The notes under the pieces are model-generated. The model made no database searches and had not been told where the DNA came from. It worked only from the letters and a program-made list of their open reading frames with translations. Both the position numbers and the translations under genes were made by a program. A stretch of 34,841 nt of DNA from the NCBI RefSeq assembly GCF_002531725.1, contig NZ_NWSQ01000027.1:1-34841 (forward strand), read 5' to 3'. How positions within the stretch are numbered: position 1 is the stretch's first letter; every line of letters starts with the position of its first letter. Positions 15,764 through 23,709 of the stretch are shown here, piece by piece. Origin of the DNA: Rhizobium sp. L43 (GTDB lineage Bacteria > Pseudomonadota > Alphaproteobacteria > Rhizobiales > Rhizobiaceae).

Positions 15764-16426
15764 TTAAAGCTGTCCCGTCCAGTCAAAATCCCGGACGTAG
15801 AGGCCGATCGGATTGAGGCGAATCGTCGCCTCATCCTGTGGCGCGGTGAGCGTCACCGTTGCGATCCCGCGGAAACGGCGTGTGCCGGTTTCCTTGCCCT
15901 TGCGGTCCCGCTCGTATTCCGTCCAGTCGATCTGATAGGTCTGGTTCGAGAGCGCGACGATGTTGTTGACCTCGATGGCAACGGTCGAGGACTTCGCCTT
16001 CTCGAATGGAGAATTGCCTCGAAACCAGGCGTTGACCTTCTCGGTTGACGGGTCGGAGGTGCGAAGAAGGGCGTAGGTGCGGTCGATATATTGCTTCTGC
16101 ACCACCGCATCCGGCGTGATCGAGCGAAAGCTTGTGACGAAGTTGCCGAGTGTGGCGCGCACCACGCGGACATCGGCATACTCGATCTGCTCGGGAAAGC
16201 CTGCCGTGACTGCGGCTCCGAGCTTGTCGACCTCGACGATGTAAGGCACGAGCCTCACTTGCGTGCTCAGATACATCGCGTAGCTGAAGCCGATGACGGC
16301 CATGACCAGGCCGAGGACACCGACAATGCGCCATGCGGCTGCGGCCTTCACATAGGAGCCATAACGTTCGCTCCATTCCTGGCGGGCGGCAAGATACGGG
16401 TTTTCCGGGGCGCGGTTCGCTGCCAT
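15764..16426 (-). CDS. trbF: conjugal transfer protein TrbF (VirB8 family)
   Basis: 220 residues from ATG 16426, preceded by GGGAAGAA. One transmembrane helix near residues 35-55 (VVGVLGLVMAVIGFSYAMYL region) and a periplasmic VirB8-like domain. Family features include YIVEVDKLG, then VSRNF-type variants reading TSFRSITPD, and a C-terminal YQIDWTEYERDRKG...FRGIATVTL. It nucleates assembly of the inner-membrane complex. It lies between trbL and trbG, 20 bases after the trbL stop. Confidence 0.94.
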   Translation of the reverse strand: MAANRAPENPYLAARQEWSERYGSYVKAAAAWRIVGVLGLVMAVIGFSYAMYLSTQVRLVPYIVEVDKLGAAVTAGFPEQIEYADVRVVRATLGNFVTSFRSITPDAVVQKQYIDRTYALLRTSDPSTEKVNAWFRGNSPFEKAKSSTVAIEVNNIVALSNQTYQIDWTEYERDRKGKETGTRRFRGIATVTLTAPQDEATIRLNPIGLYVRDFDWTGQL

Positions 16427-16446
16427 TTATTCTTCCCTTGTCTCGA

Positions 16447-17628
16447 TTACGGTTTGTCGTTGCGTTCGGGAGGAGGTTTCGGTCCGCTATGACCGCCGCG
16501 CTGTTGATCGAGCTTGGCGTTGGCCAGTCCGAGAATGGACCCCGCATAGGCGCCGGGCGAACCGATCGCCTTTTCCTTCGCGGCCGATCCGGCTGCTTGC
16601 GCGCCGGAACCGAAGCCTGCACCTATCCCCCGTAGAGCGGCACCAGCGACGGATGAACCGCCAGCTCGTGCGGCTTGAGCGGCCGCAAAGCCCGCGCCGG
16701 CAGCGCCGGCAGCGAGGAAGCCAGCGCCCGCGGCGAAAGAGGCCGCCTGCCCGCCGTGGCGGATCGCTTCCATTCCTCCGGAAACCGATGCGCCCTGGAC
16801 AACGCCTTGAATGATGTTCGGGACATACATGGCGATAATGAAGACCACGACGGAAATACCGGCGATGGCCAAGGTGGTGACGAACTGATCTGACGAGGCA
16901 GTCGGAGCTTGAGCGAGGCCGAGCAGCACGTTCGATCCGATCTTGGCGATCATCACCAAGGCCATGAGCTTCATGCCGACGCCGAAGGCATAGACGAGGT
17001 AGCGAACAGCAAAGTCTTTCGTGAAGGAAGAGCCGCCCAGTCCGAGCATGATCATGCCGGCGAGCAAGCCGACATACATTTCGACCATGACCGACACGAA
17101 AATAGCCGCAACCAGCGAGAAGCAGATGACAACGATGCCCATGGCGAGAACGGCGGCAATCGCGAGCGCATTGTCTTCGAACACCCCGAACTGTGCTTGT
17201 TGCGACATTTGGGAGGCGACGCGGATGCCTGCATCGAACACTTCAGCGGGCGAAGCTGAACCCCCGCCGGCGCCAATCTGGAAAAGGCTGTCGACTACTG
17301 CTCGCGCAAAGGTCGGACCTTGGGTCAGAACGAATGCGAAGAACCCGATGAACATGATCCGCCGCACCAGTTCGGCGAACCAGCTGTCCAGTGAAGCTGA
17401 CTGTATCGCCAACCAGACGGCGGCAATGCCGATCTCGATCGTTGCGAGAATCCAGAATAGGGATTTCGCCGCCTCCATGATGGTGGTCTCCCACCCCTTC
17501 GCAGCGGACGAGACCTGGTTTTCCAGTTCCGTGAGGACCTGTCCCTCCTGCGCAAATGCGGGAACTGCATAGGCGAGGAAGAAGAGGCCTGTAATCAGGA
17601 ACGAACGCGCAACAGTTACCTTCACCAT
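16447..17628 (-). CDS. trbL: conjugal transfer protein TrbL (VirB6 family)
   Basis: 393 residues, with a signal-like N-terminus (ITGLFFLAYAVPAFAQ) and at least five hydrophobic segments between about 50 and 270, then a Gly/Ala-rich region (about 285-370) and a polar tail. This is the polytopic inner-membrane channel component of the TrbL/VirB6 group. The start ATG 17628 overlaps the end of trbK by 7 bases in the sequence ATGGTGA, which also occurs at the trbJ-trbK junction. Confidence 0.94.
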   Translation of the reverse strand: MVKVTVARSFLITGLFFLAYAVPAFAQEGQVLTELENQVSSAAKGWETTIMEAAKSLFWILATIEIGIAAVWLAIQSASLDSWFAELVRRIMFIGFFAFVLTQGPTFARAVVDSLFQIGAGGGSASPAEVFDAGIRVASQMSQQAQFGVFEDNALAIAAVLAMGIVVICFSLVAAIFVSVMVEMYVGLLAGMIMLGLGGSSFTKDFAVRYLVYAFGVGMKLMALVMIAKIGSNVLLGLAQAPTASSDQFVTTLAIAGISVVVFIIAMYVPNIIQGVVQGASVSGGMEAIRHGGQAASFAAGAGFLAAGAAGAGFAAAQAARAGGSSVAGAALRGIGAGFGSGAQAAGSAAKEKAIGSPGAYAGSILGLANAKLDQQRGGHSGPKPPPERNDKP

Positions 17629-17825
17629 CTCGGGCGCATCTCCTGGCCTTCCTTGATCGGCGGCAGTTCCTTGTCGGAGCCGAAGAATTTTTCCCGGACG
17701 GCGCGCTGCTCCTCGGTTAGCGCAGTTATTCCTGTGTTTCGCGAATTGAGGATTAGCACAGTCGCTGCAGACGATGCAGCGGCGGCAGCCACCAGCAAGG
17801 CAATCAGGACGGGGCGGCTCACCAT
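17622..17825 (-). CDS. trbK: entry exclusion protein TrbK
   Basis: 67 residues: MVSRP, a hydrophobic segment (about 6-27), then a short polar tail ending EGQEMRPRW. The position between trbJ and trbL and the size fit TrbK of Ti-type plasmids, which limits uptake of a second copy of the same plasmid in RP4. A clear lipobox, as in RP4 TrbK, is not seen. The last residues REKFF...EGQxMxPRW also end TrbJ. It overlaps both neighbours by 7 bases. Confidence 0.85.
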   Translation of the reverse strand: MVSRPVLIALLVAAAAASSAATVLILNSRNTGITALTEEQRAVREKFFGSDKELPPIKEGQEMRPRW

Positions 17826-18622
17826 CGCGGTTCCATTTTCTGGCCTTCCGGAACGCTCTTGACCTCCGCGTTGAAGAACTTTTCCCGCCGCGCCTGCGCC
17901 AGGTCCTTGTCGGTCTGTTCCGTCTGAAGCCAGGTTCCCATCATTGTCATCTGTTGGGAGACGAGACCGCGAAGCTTCTGCATTTGCGCGACTTGCTGGG
18001 CGGCGATCTCGTGGCCGACCTGCAAGGCCTTCATCTGCCCGTCAGCCGTTTCGGACATCGACCTCAACGACGACATCGAATCTTCCTCGCTATCGAACTG
18101 GTCGGCCGTGAGGCTCGCCGCTTTCAGCGAGCTGGCGATTGTGTCGCGGTTGGTGTTCGACCAGGACTGGTAGGTCGAGGAGAACGTTGCGTTGTCCGGC
18201 AAATTCGTCTTGAGATCGGCATAACTCTGAAAGCGCTGCTGAAGAACGTCGTCCGCATTCCCCATCGAAAAGGCGATGCCCTGTCCCTGGTCGACGATAC
18301 TGCGCAGCTGGTTGAGATCGCTTTCGACCTGACCCCAGACATGGTGAGGAAGCTGCGCAGTGTTTTGCAGCATGTTCTCGTAGATCTTCAGCTGGTTCTG
18401 GATCTGCTCTGCAAGCTGGCTGATCTGGGTCAGTTGATTGTCGACCTGGATGCCGGAGCTTTTCATGAGATCCACGAGCTGCGCATTGTTGGCGAGCTGC
18501 GTCCATTCGGTCGCAGCGCCGGTGGCTGTACCGGCTTGCACTGAGCCTGCAGCTCCGATCACGAGAGCGGCGGCCGCCAAGCGGGCAAGCCATCTATTCG
18601 TACTTGAGTAGCGATGCGGCAT
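17819..18622 (-). CDS. trbJ: conjugal transfer protein TrbJ (VirB5 family)
   Basis: 267 residues from ATG 18622 (MPHRYSSTNRWLARLAAAAL), with a signal peptide (about 1-33, ending SVQAG) and a largely helical, Gln-rich secreted domain, including LTQISQLAEQIQNQLKIYEN. By VirB5 analogy it is a minor pilus or tip component. The open frame continues to 18670, but ATG 18622 leaves a proper signal peptide. The start lies 29 bases inside the end of trbE. The C-terminus REKFFNAEVKSVPEGQKMEPRW-like end resembles that of TrbK. Confidence 0.92.
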   Translation of the reverse strand: MPHRYSSTNRWLARLAAAALVIGAAGSVQAGTATGAATEWTQLANNAQLVDLMKSSGIQVDNQLTQISQLAEQIQNQLKIYENMLQNTAQLPHHVWGQVESDLNQLRSIVDQGQGIAFSMGNADDVLQQRFQSYADLKTNLPDNATFSSTYQSWSNTNRDTIASSLKAASLTADQFDSEEDSMSSLRSMSETADGQMKALQVGHEIAAQQVAQMQKLRGLVSQQMTMMGTWLQTEQTDKDLAQARREKFFNAEVKSVPEGQKMEPRW

Positions 18623-21050
18623 CGTGAACTCCTCTCGTTTCAAGCCAGTGGATCGGCCAGTCGCGGCCATGTTCGGATTTCAGCGCGCGGATGCGTTTGA
18701 GGTCCTCTTTGCCCGACGCGCCGACGAAGCTCAGGGCGACTGGCCCAAGCGACATGTCGAAGAGCCGCCGGCCTTCTGGCGTGGCGACGTAGTATTCGCG
18801 CTTCGGCATGGCGGTAGCGACGATCTCGATCTGTCGCTCGTTGAAGCCGATGCTCTCGTAGAATTCTCGCGTGCCCGACTCACGGGCGGCGCCATTCGGA
18901 AGGCAAATCTTGGTCGGGCAGGATTCCTTCAGCACGTCGATAATCCCGGACCGTTCGGCATCGGAGATCGATTGGGTCGCAAGAACGACAGCGCAATTCG
19001 CCTTGCGCAGCACCTTCAGCCACTCGCGAATCTTGTCGCGGAATACAGGATGGCCGAGCATCAGCCACGCCTCGTCGAGCACGATCAGACTGGGGGACCC
19101 ATCCAAACGCTTCTCAATTCGACGGAACAGGTAGGTCAGCACTGGCACGAGATTTCGCTCACCCATGTTCATCAGTTGTTCGGTCTCGAAGGTCTGGAAG
19201 GCGCCGAGCGTGAGGCCGTCCTCTTCCCCATCGAGAAGCTGGCCCATTGGACCATCGACGGTGTAGTGATGCAGTGCGTCCTTGATCTCGCGCAGCTGCA
19301 CGCCGCTGACGAAATCAGACAGCGACCGACCGGATGCGCTCGCCATCAGGCCGATCTGCCGAGAGATGGCGTTACGATGATCGGGGGTGATGGTGACACC
19401 CTGCAGGCCGACCAGCATCTCGATCCATTCTGTCGCCCACGCCCGGTCGGCGTCACTTTTGAGTTCGGACAAGGGGCAAAAGGCCAACGCCCTTTCTCCC
19501 TCCGCACTGTCACCACCGATCTCATAGAGATCGCCGCCGGCTGCATGCGTCAGGGGCAGAAGTGAACTGCCTTTGTCAAAGGCGAAGATCTGCGCATTTT
19601 CGTACCGGCGAAACTGTGCCGCGATCAGGGCGAGCAAAGTAGACTTGCCTGAACCGGTCGGCCCGAAGATCAGCGTGTGGCCGACATCATCGACGTGCAG
19701 GTTCAGACGGAACGCTGTCGAGCCGCTCGCGACCTGCATCAAGGGCGGGGAATTCGGTGGGTAAAAGGGGCATGGGGAGACCGGATTTCCGGACCAGACG
19801 GAGTTCAGCGGAATCAAGTCGGCGAGATTGCTGGTGTTGATCAGCGGCTCACGGATGTTGCAATACCAGTTGCCTGGCAAGCTACCGAGATAGGCGTCAG
19901 TGGCGTTGAGCGTTTCGATCCGCGCCCCGAAACCTTCCGCCTGGATCAGCCGGCGGATCGCTTCGGCCTTCTCCTGGAGTGCTTCGCGATCGCTGTCGAA
20001 CAGCACGACGACCGGTGTGTAATAGCCATAGGCAACCAGCTGCGATGAGGCCTGCGCGATGGCGTCCTCAGTCTCGGCCACCATGGTCATGGCGTCCTGG
20101 TCGACGGATCGACTTTGTGTCTGGAATATCTGGTCGAAGAACGGCCGAACTTTCTGTTGCCATTTCTTGCGTGTGCGTTCGAGCTTCTGTCGGGCCTCCT
20201 CGGCATCGAGAAAGATGAAGCGCGATGACCATCGGTAGGTCAGCGGCATCAGGTCTAGGCTGTTCAGAATGCCCGGCCAGCTTTCGGCCGGCAGACCATC
20301 GATCGCAACGACGCCGAGGAAACGGTTTTCGACTTTTGGCGTCAGCCCGTGTTCGAGCTCTGCGGTGGCGATCCAGTCGAGATACATGGGAACATCGGGA
20401 AGCCGGATTGGATGGCTTTCCCCGGTGGTGCAGAATCGGGCGAACTGGAGGAGCTCGTCATATCGGGCAATCCTCTCCCCTCCCCTTTCGACCGTTTCGC
20501 GGGTTTCCATTCGTCGGATCGAAAGTGTGTTGGCAAAATACTGCTCAAGCTCTCGCACCGCGTTCTTGAACACGAAGAGCACAGTGTCCGCGTAGGATTT
20601 CTTCCGGCTTTCCTCATCCGAGTAGATGTATTTGCTGAGAGCAGTCTTCCTGGACTCGAGCGGCCGGTAGGTAAGGATCAGCGCATGCTTGCTCTCGAAA
20701 TGCCCCTGCTCGCGTGCGAAATGCGCCCGGCGCTCGACATCGATCGCACGGGTCACCGGGTCAGGGAAATGGCAACGGTCTTCCGAGGGATAGTCGACCG
20801 TCGGAATGCGGATGGCCTCGACCTGGATCATCCAGCCACTTCCAAGCCGTGACAGAACGGCATTGATCTGCCTCGACAGCTCGTTGCGCTCGAGGTCGGT
20901 CGCGCTTTCGGAGTCCGGGCCAGCGAAATACCAGCCGGCCATCAGGCTTCCGTCCTTCAACAGGAGGACACCATTGTCGACGAGGCCGGCGTAGGGAACG
21001 AGATCGGCAAAGGATGGGCCGGTCACCCGGAAGCGTTTGAGAGCTACCAT
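18594..21050 (-). CDS. trbE: conjugal transfer ATPase TrbE (VirB4 family)
   Basis: 818 residues from ATG 21050, with GGAGG upstream at good spacing. The N-terminal part is the CagE/TrbE/VirB domain (about 60-300). The C-terminal ATPase has Walker A FGPTGSGKSTLL near 463 and Walker B LIVLDEAWLML near 655, followed by LRKANCAVVLATQS. It energises assembly and substrate passage at the inner membrane together with TrbB and TraG. All motifs look intact. It lies between trbD (10 bases upstream) and trbJ (overlap). Confidence 0.96.
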   Translation of the reverse strand: MVALKRFRVTGPSFADLVPYAGLVDNGVLLLKDGSLMAGWYFAGPDSESATDLERNELSRQINAVLSRLGSGWMIQVEAIRIPTVDYPSEDRCHFPDPVTRAIDVERRAHFAREQGHFESKHALILTYRPLESRKTALSKYIYSDEESRKKSYADTVLFVFKNAVRELEQYFANTLSIRRMETRETVERGGERIARYDELLQFARFCTTGESHPIRLPDVPMYLDWIATAELEHGLTPKVENRFLGVVAIDGLPAESWPGILNSLDLMPLTYRWSSRFIFLDAEEARQKLERTRKKWQQKVRPFFDQIFQTQSRSVDQDAMTMVAETEDAIAQASSQLVAYGYYTPVVVLFDSDREALQEKAEAIRRLIQAEGFGARIETLNATDAYLGSLPGNWYCNIREPLINTSNLADLIPLNSVWSGNPVSPCPFYPPNSPPLMQVASGSTAFRLNLHVDDVGHTLIFGPTGSGKSTLLALIAAQFRRYENAQIFAFDKGSSLLPLTHAAGGDLYEIGGDSAEGERALAFCPLSELKSDADRAWATEWIEMLVGLQGVTITPDHRNAISRQIGLMASASGRSLSDFVSGVQLREIKDALHHYTVDGPMGQLLDGEEDGLTLGAFQTFETEQLMNMGERNLVPVLTYLFRRIEKRLDGSPSLIVLDEAWLMLGHPVFRDKIREWLKVLRKANCAVVLATQSISDAERSGIIDVLKESCPTKICLPNGAARESGTREFYESIGFNERQIEIVATAMPKREYYVATPEGRRLFDMSLGPVALSFVGASGKEDLKRIRALKSEHGRDWPIHWLETRGVHDAASLLKYE

Positions 21051-21060
21051 GGCCGCCTCC

Positions 21061-21360
21061 TCAATACCGCCGCCACGGCGAAGTGGTCGCCTTGTAGTAG
21101 GGCTTGTAGGAAATGTGCCTGATATAGACTTGCCGCGTCAGCGGGTCGGACTTCGCCATCATTCTGAGCAGCCCGACGATCACGACCCATACAGCGACGC
21201 CGAAGAGCGCCGAATAAACAGTGAGGACGACGAAGATCAGGATCACCGCTGCAAGACCCGTGATCAGCACCAACTCCCGGTCGGCGCCCATCAGTAGGTT
21301 CGGGCGCGAAAGCGCGCGGTGGATTCGGTTGCGCCGCAGGCCGGAAAGGGACTCAACCAT
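21061..21360 (-). CDS. trbD: conjugal transfer protein TrbD (VirB3 family)
   Basis: 99 residues from ATG 21360 (MVESLSGLRRNRIHRALSRP). Two adjoining hydrophobic stretches (about 30-70) make this a small inner-membrane protein of the VirB3/TrbD family, which works with the VirB4-type ATPase. The conserved N-terminal phrase LSRPNLLMGADREL is typical of Ti TrbD. The start overlaps the end of trbC by 8 bases; an upstream in-frame start at 21390 is inside trbC and unlikely. Confidence 0.92.
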   Translation of the reverse strand: MVESLSGLRRNRIHRALSRPNLLMGADRELVLITGLAAVILIFVVLTVYSALFGVAVWVVIVGLLRMMAKSDPLTRQVYIRHISYKPYYKATTSPWRRY

Positions 21361-21733
21361 GATCGCCCTCCCCTCCTCCGTTCGAAACAATTGTGATCTG
21401 ATCGTCCGTCAGCCCGATCGAAGCGCCCGTCGCACCGAACAGGCCGACGATGTTGGTGGCGCCGAGCAGGATGCCGGCGACGAGAACGACGTACACAAGT
21501 CGCCGCGCGAAATCGTTGAGCTCGCCGCCGAAGATGAGCATGCCGCCGGCAATGGCCACGGCTGCAAGCGCGATCGCACCCGCGACCGGACCTGTGATCG
21601 ACTCCTGGATCTGTTGCAGCGGCCCTTCCCATGGGAGGCTGCCGCCGGAGCTGGCAAGCGCCGGCGCGACCGAGGCAAGAACGATTGGCACCGCCCAGAG
21701 CGCGGCAACGATGAGAGCATGCTTACGCGACAT
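21353..21733 (-). CDS. trbC: conjugal pilin TrbC (VirB2 family)
   Basis: 126 residues from ATG 21733 (MSRKHALIVAALW). A long signal peptide (about 1-27, ending APALA) is followed by two hydrophobic segments (about 47-70 and 78-100) with a short polar loop, the VirB2/TrbC pilin pattern. It is processed by TraF, encoded at 7257. The start overlaps trbB by 11 bases; the larger frame to 21832 runs inside trbB. Confidence 0.93.
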   Translation of the reverse strand: MSRKHALIVAALWAVPIVLASVAPALASSGGSLPWEGPLQQIQESITGPVAGAIALAAVAIAGGMLIFGGELNDFARRLVYVVLVAGILLGATNIVGLFGATGASIGLTDDQITIVSNGGGEGDHG

Positions 21734-22700
21734 GGCGCGCCTCCTGTTCTTCGGTGAGCTGATCGGATTCGATCTCGTACCGTCCGTTGATGAACCGCTC
21801 GACTTGGATGATGTCTCGAACAAGACGCCCACGCGGCGTCCGTTCGATCGAGATAACCAGGTCGACGGCCTCTCCGATCACCTCGGGCATCGGCTGCTGG
21901 CTTGCTTCGGCCGTCAGCTGTTCAAGGCGACGCAGCGCCGACATGGCAGTGTTGGAGTGAACGGTCGCCACGCCCCCGGGGTGGCCGGTGTTCCAGGCCT
22001 TGAGCAACGTCAGGGCCGCGCCGTCGCGGACTTCGCCAACGACGATCCGGTCGGGACGCAGCCGCATGGTGCTCTTCAAGAGCCGCGCCATATCGATCGT
22101 ATCGCTGGTATGGAGGAGAACGGCGTTTTCGGCCGCGCATTGGATTTCCGCGGTGTCTTCAAGAATGACCAGGCGATCCTCCGGCGCAGATTTGACGATC
22201 GCGTCGATCACAGCGTTTGCAAGCGTCGTCTTGCCCGAACCGGTTCCTCCGGAAATGATAATGTTAAGCCTCGCGGAAATGGCGCTGCGGATCGTCGATG
22301 CCTGGTACTCGCTCATGACGCCGGTGCGGACATAATCTTCGAGCGGAATGAGGCGTGACGCGCGGCGCCGAATGGTAAAGGCAGGCTTGGCGACGATTGG
22401 GGGCAACAGACCCTCAAAGCGGTGGCCGCCGATCGGCAGCTCGCCGGAGATGATCGGCTGTTCCGTGTCCACTTCGGATTGAAGCGCATGCGCCACGGTC
22501 CCGATCACCATCTCCGCGGCGGCAGACGACATCTCGCCGGCGGGCGCAACGCCGTGACCGAGGCGTTCGATGAACAGCTTTCCGTCCGGATTGAGCATGA
22601 TCTCGACAACATTCGCGTCGTCCAGCGCCACGCAGAGCTGATCGCCAAGCGCTTCTTGCAGTTTGCGGACAAGCCGCGGGTGGGAGCGAAGCTGGTTCAC
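21723..22700 (-). CDS. trbB: conjugal transfer ATPase TrbB (VirB11 family)
   Basis: 325 residues from GTG 22700, which has AAGGAG seven bases upstream; the longer frame to 22784 is inside traI and has no such site. A VirB11/PulE-type hexameric traffic ATPase. Walker A ISGGTGSGKTTLA is near residue 150, followed by the Asp box region ILEDTAEIQ, Walker B-type RPDRIVVGEVRDG, and the His box HPGGVATVHSNTA. It lies at the cytoplasmic base of the channel. It is the second gene of the operon, 10 bases after traI. Confidence 0.96.
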   Translation of the reverse strand: MNQLRSHPRLVRKLQEALGDQLCVALDDANVVEIMLNPDGKLFIERLGHGVAPAGEMSSAAAEMVIGTVAHALQSEVDTEQPIISGELPIGGHRFEGLLPPIVAKPAFTIRRRASRLIPLEDYVRTGVMSEYQASTIRSAISARLNIIISGGTGSGKTTLANAVIDAIVKSAPEDRLVILEDTAEIQCAAENAVLLHTSDTIDMARLLKSTMRLRPDRIVVGEVRDGAALTLLKAWNTGHPGGVATVHSNTAMSALRRLEQLTAEASQQPMPEVIGEAVDLVISIERTPRGRLVRDIIQVERFINGRYEIESDQLTEEQEARHVA

Positions 22701-22710
22701 GGATTTCTCC

Positions 22711-23334
22711 TTAAGCTGCCTGGCTGAGAGGGGTGAGTTCAGAACGGTAATTGGAAGGGCGGAGGCTGAGGAACGTCGCCGCATTGGCGGGCAGGACCCC
22801 AGCCACGGCCATCGTCACGCCGATCTTCTTTGGCTCGCCCAAACGCTTGAGCGGCCATCCGACGCGAGCGAGGATCCGCTCGAACCGAATATCGGTTACC
22901 GTGACAATCTCGGTGTAGCCATTCGCCATGCACCATTCGATGATGCCCGCGAACATGGTCAGCGTGGCTTCGTGGACGAAGCCGTCCCCCCTCCCCTCCG
23001 CGAGAGCCGTGTCGACGCAGAAGCGAGAACTCTCGATCATCGCGGCATGACCGTTGAGTCGACCGTCGGGGAGAAGCGACGGAAAAACGTCGGCTACCAT
23101 TGTCGGACCAAGCGTGGGAAGGAGCCTCACGCACCCCGCCAGTTGGCCCGTCTCTGCGATGGCGAGAACGTAGGTCGGCCGAAGCGCGTCAAAATCATCG
23201 GACCCACACCCCGCCGTCACGTTGACTTCCCAGCCCAGGCGATCGGAAAAGACCCGCGCACGTAGCTGATAGTGGATGTGAAGGAGGTGCGCCTCTAGGA
23301 TCGTCCGAGGCGTTGAGATCGCGAGAATCTGCAT
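22711..23334 (-). CDS. traI: acyl-homoserine-lactone synthase TraI
   Basis: 207 residues, LuxI family. The invariant residues are present at canonical positions: R25, F29, W35, D46/D49, R70 (CVRLLP), F84, E101 and R104 (ESSRFCVD). It makes the AHL sensed by TraR; in Ti plasmids this is 3-oxo-C8-HSL, but the acyl chain here cannot be read from sequence. Start ATG 23334 with GGAG six bases upstream. As the first gene of the traI-trb operon it makes transfer autoinducing. A lux-box-like site is 61 bases upstream. Confidence 0.95.
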   Translation of the reverse strand: MQILAISTPRTILEAHLLHIHYQLRARVFSDRLGWEVNVTAGCGSDDFDALRPTYVLAIAETGQLAGCVRLLPTLGPTMVADVFPSLLPDGRLNGHAAMIESSRFCVDTALAEGRGDGFVHEATLTMFAGIIEWCMANGYTEIVTVTDIRFERILARVGWPLKRLGEPKKIGVTMAVAGVLPANAATFLSLRPSNYRSELTPLSQAA

Positions 23335-23394
23335 GATTTTCTCCGTCGTTTGTTGGACGGCCGGAAATCAGCACAGATTGGAATCGAGGGGCAA

Positions 23395-23409
23395 TTGTAG
23401 GATTCAACA
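23395..23409 (+). promoter_or_regulatory. lux-box-like site 2, near traI
   Basis: TTGTAGGATTCA followed by ACA, identical over 12 bases to the site near traC and to the site at 23494. It ends 61 bases upstream of the traI start at its nearest edge, a sensible place for an activator overlapping a -35 region. The right arm is shifted by one base compared with the other two sites (AACAT instead of ACAG). Confidence 0.6.
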
Positions 23410-23493
23410 TGCGCGTTGCGAGGTGAGTCGCGGTTCAAGGGGGGTGTGGTGCTACAGAACCTCCGAATCTCCTTGTTGTTATGCTGTTCGGAT

Positions 23494-23509
23494 TTGTAGG
23501 ATTCACAGG
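23494..23509 (+). promoter_or_regulatory. lux-box-like site 3, repA side
   Basis: TTGTAGGATTCACAGG. This is the copy closest to the V. fischeri lux box (TGTAGGAT...ACAGG), with one base less between the arms. It lies about 200 bases upstream of repA and 160 upstream of traI, so it could serve a repABC promoter. Binding is inferred. Confidence 0.6.
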
Positions 23510-23709
23510 AGAACAATCCGGGATCAAGGACTCGGTGATGTGAGCTAACTTACGGAGCAAAAAAGCAAAAACCCGAATAGCTTCATGCAGATTGTCCCCA
23601 GTCGTTAACGTTCTGTTAACCCTAAACTTCTGGACCGGTTCGGAGAATCGTGTTCTATCTTTGGCGGGCAGTGGCCGGTAAACCGGTAGAAAGCCGCCAA
23701 GAGGGACAG

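Larger units (their letters stand above)
23335..23709. promoter_or_regulatory. divergent traI/repA control region
   Basis: 375 bases without a convincing gene. It contains two lux-box-like sites (23395 and 23494, 99 bases apart). A half-match to the Ti tra box, TGCAGAT, is at 23586-23592. GTTAAC occurs twice (23604-23609, 23615-23620), and a CCGGT/ACCGG dyad at 23675-23686 lies just upstream of repA. RepA/RepB repression of repABC acts on palindromes in such a position. In Ti plasmids this intergenic region couples TraR to both traI and repABC, so quorum-raised copy number is plausible. Promoters could not be placed with confidence. Confidence 0.6.

Noticed and set aside
23581..23600. Possible classical TraR tra box (TGCAGAT at 23586-23592)
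   Set aside because: Only one half matches; the other arm (TGTCCCC) does not. The repeated TTGTAGGATTCA motif is a better candidate.
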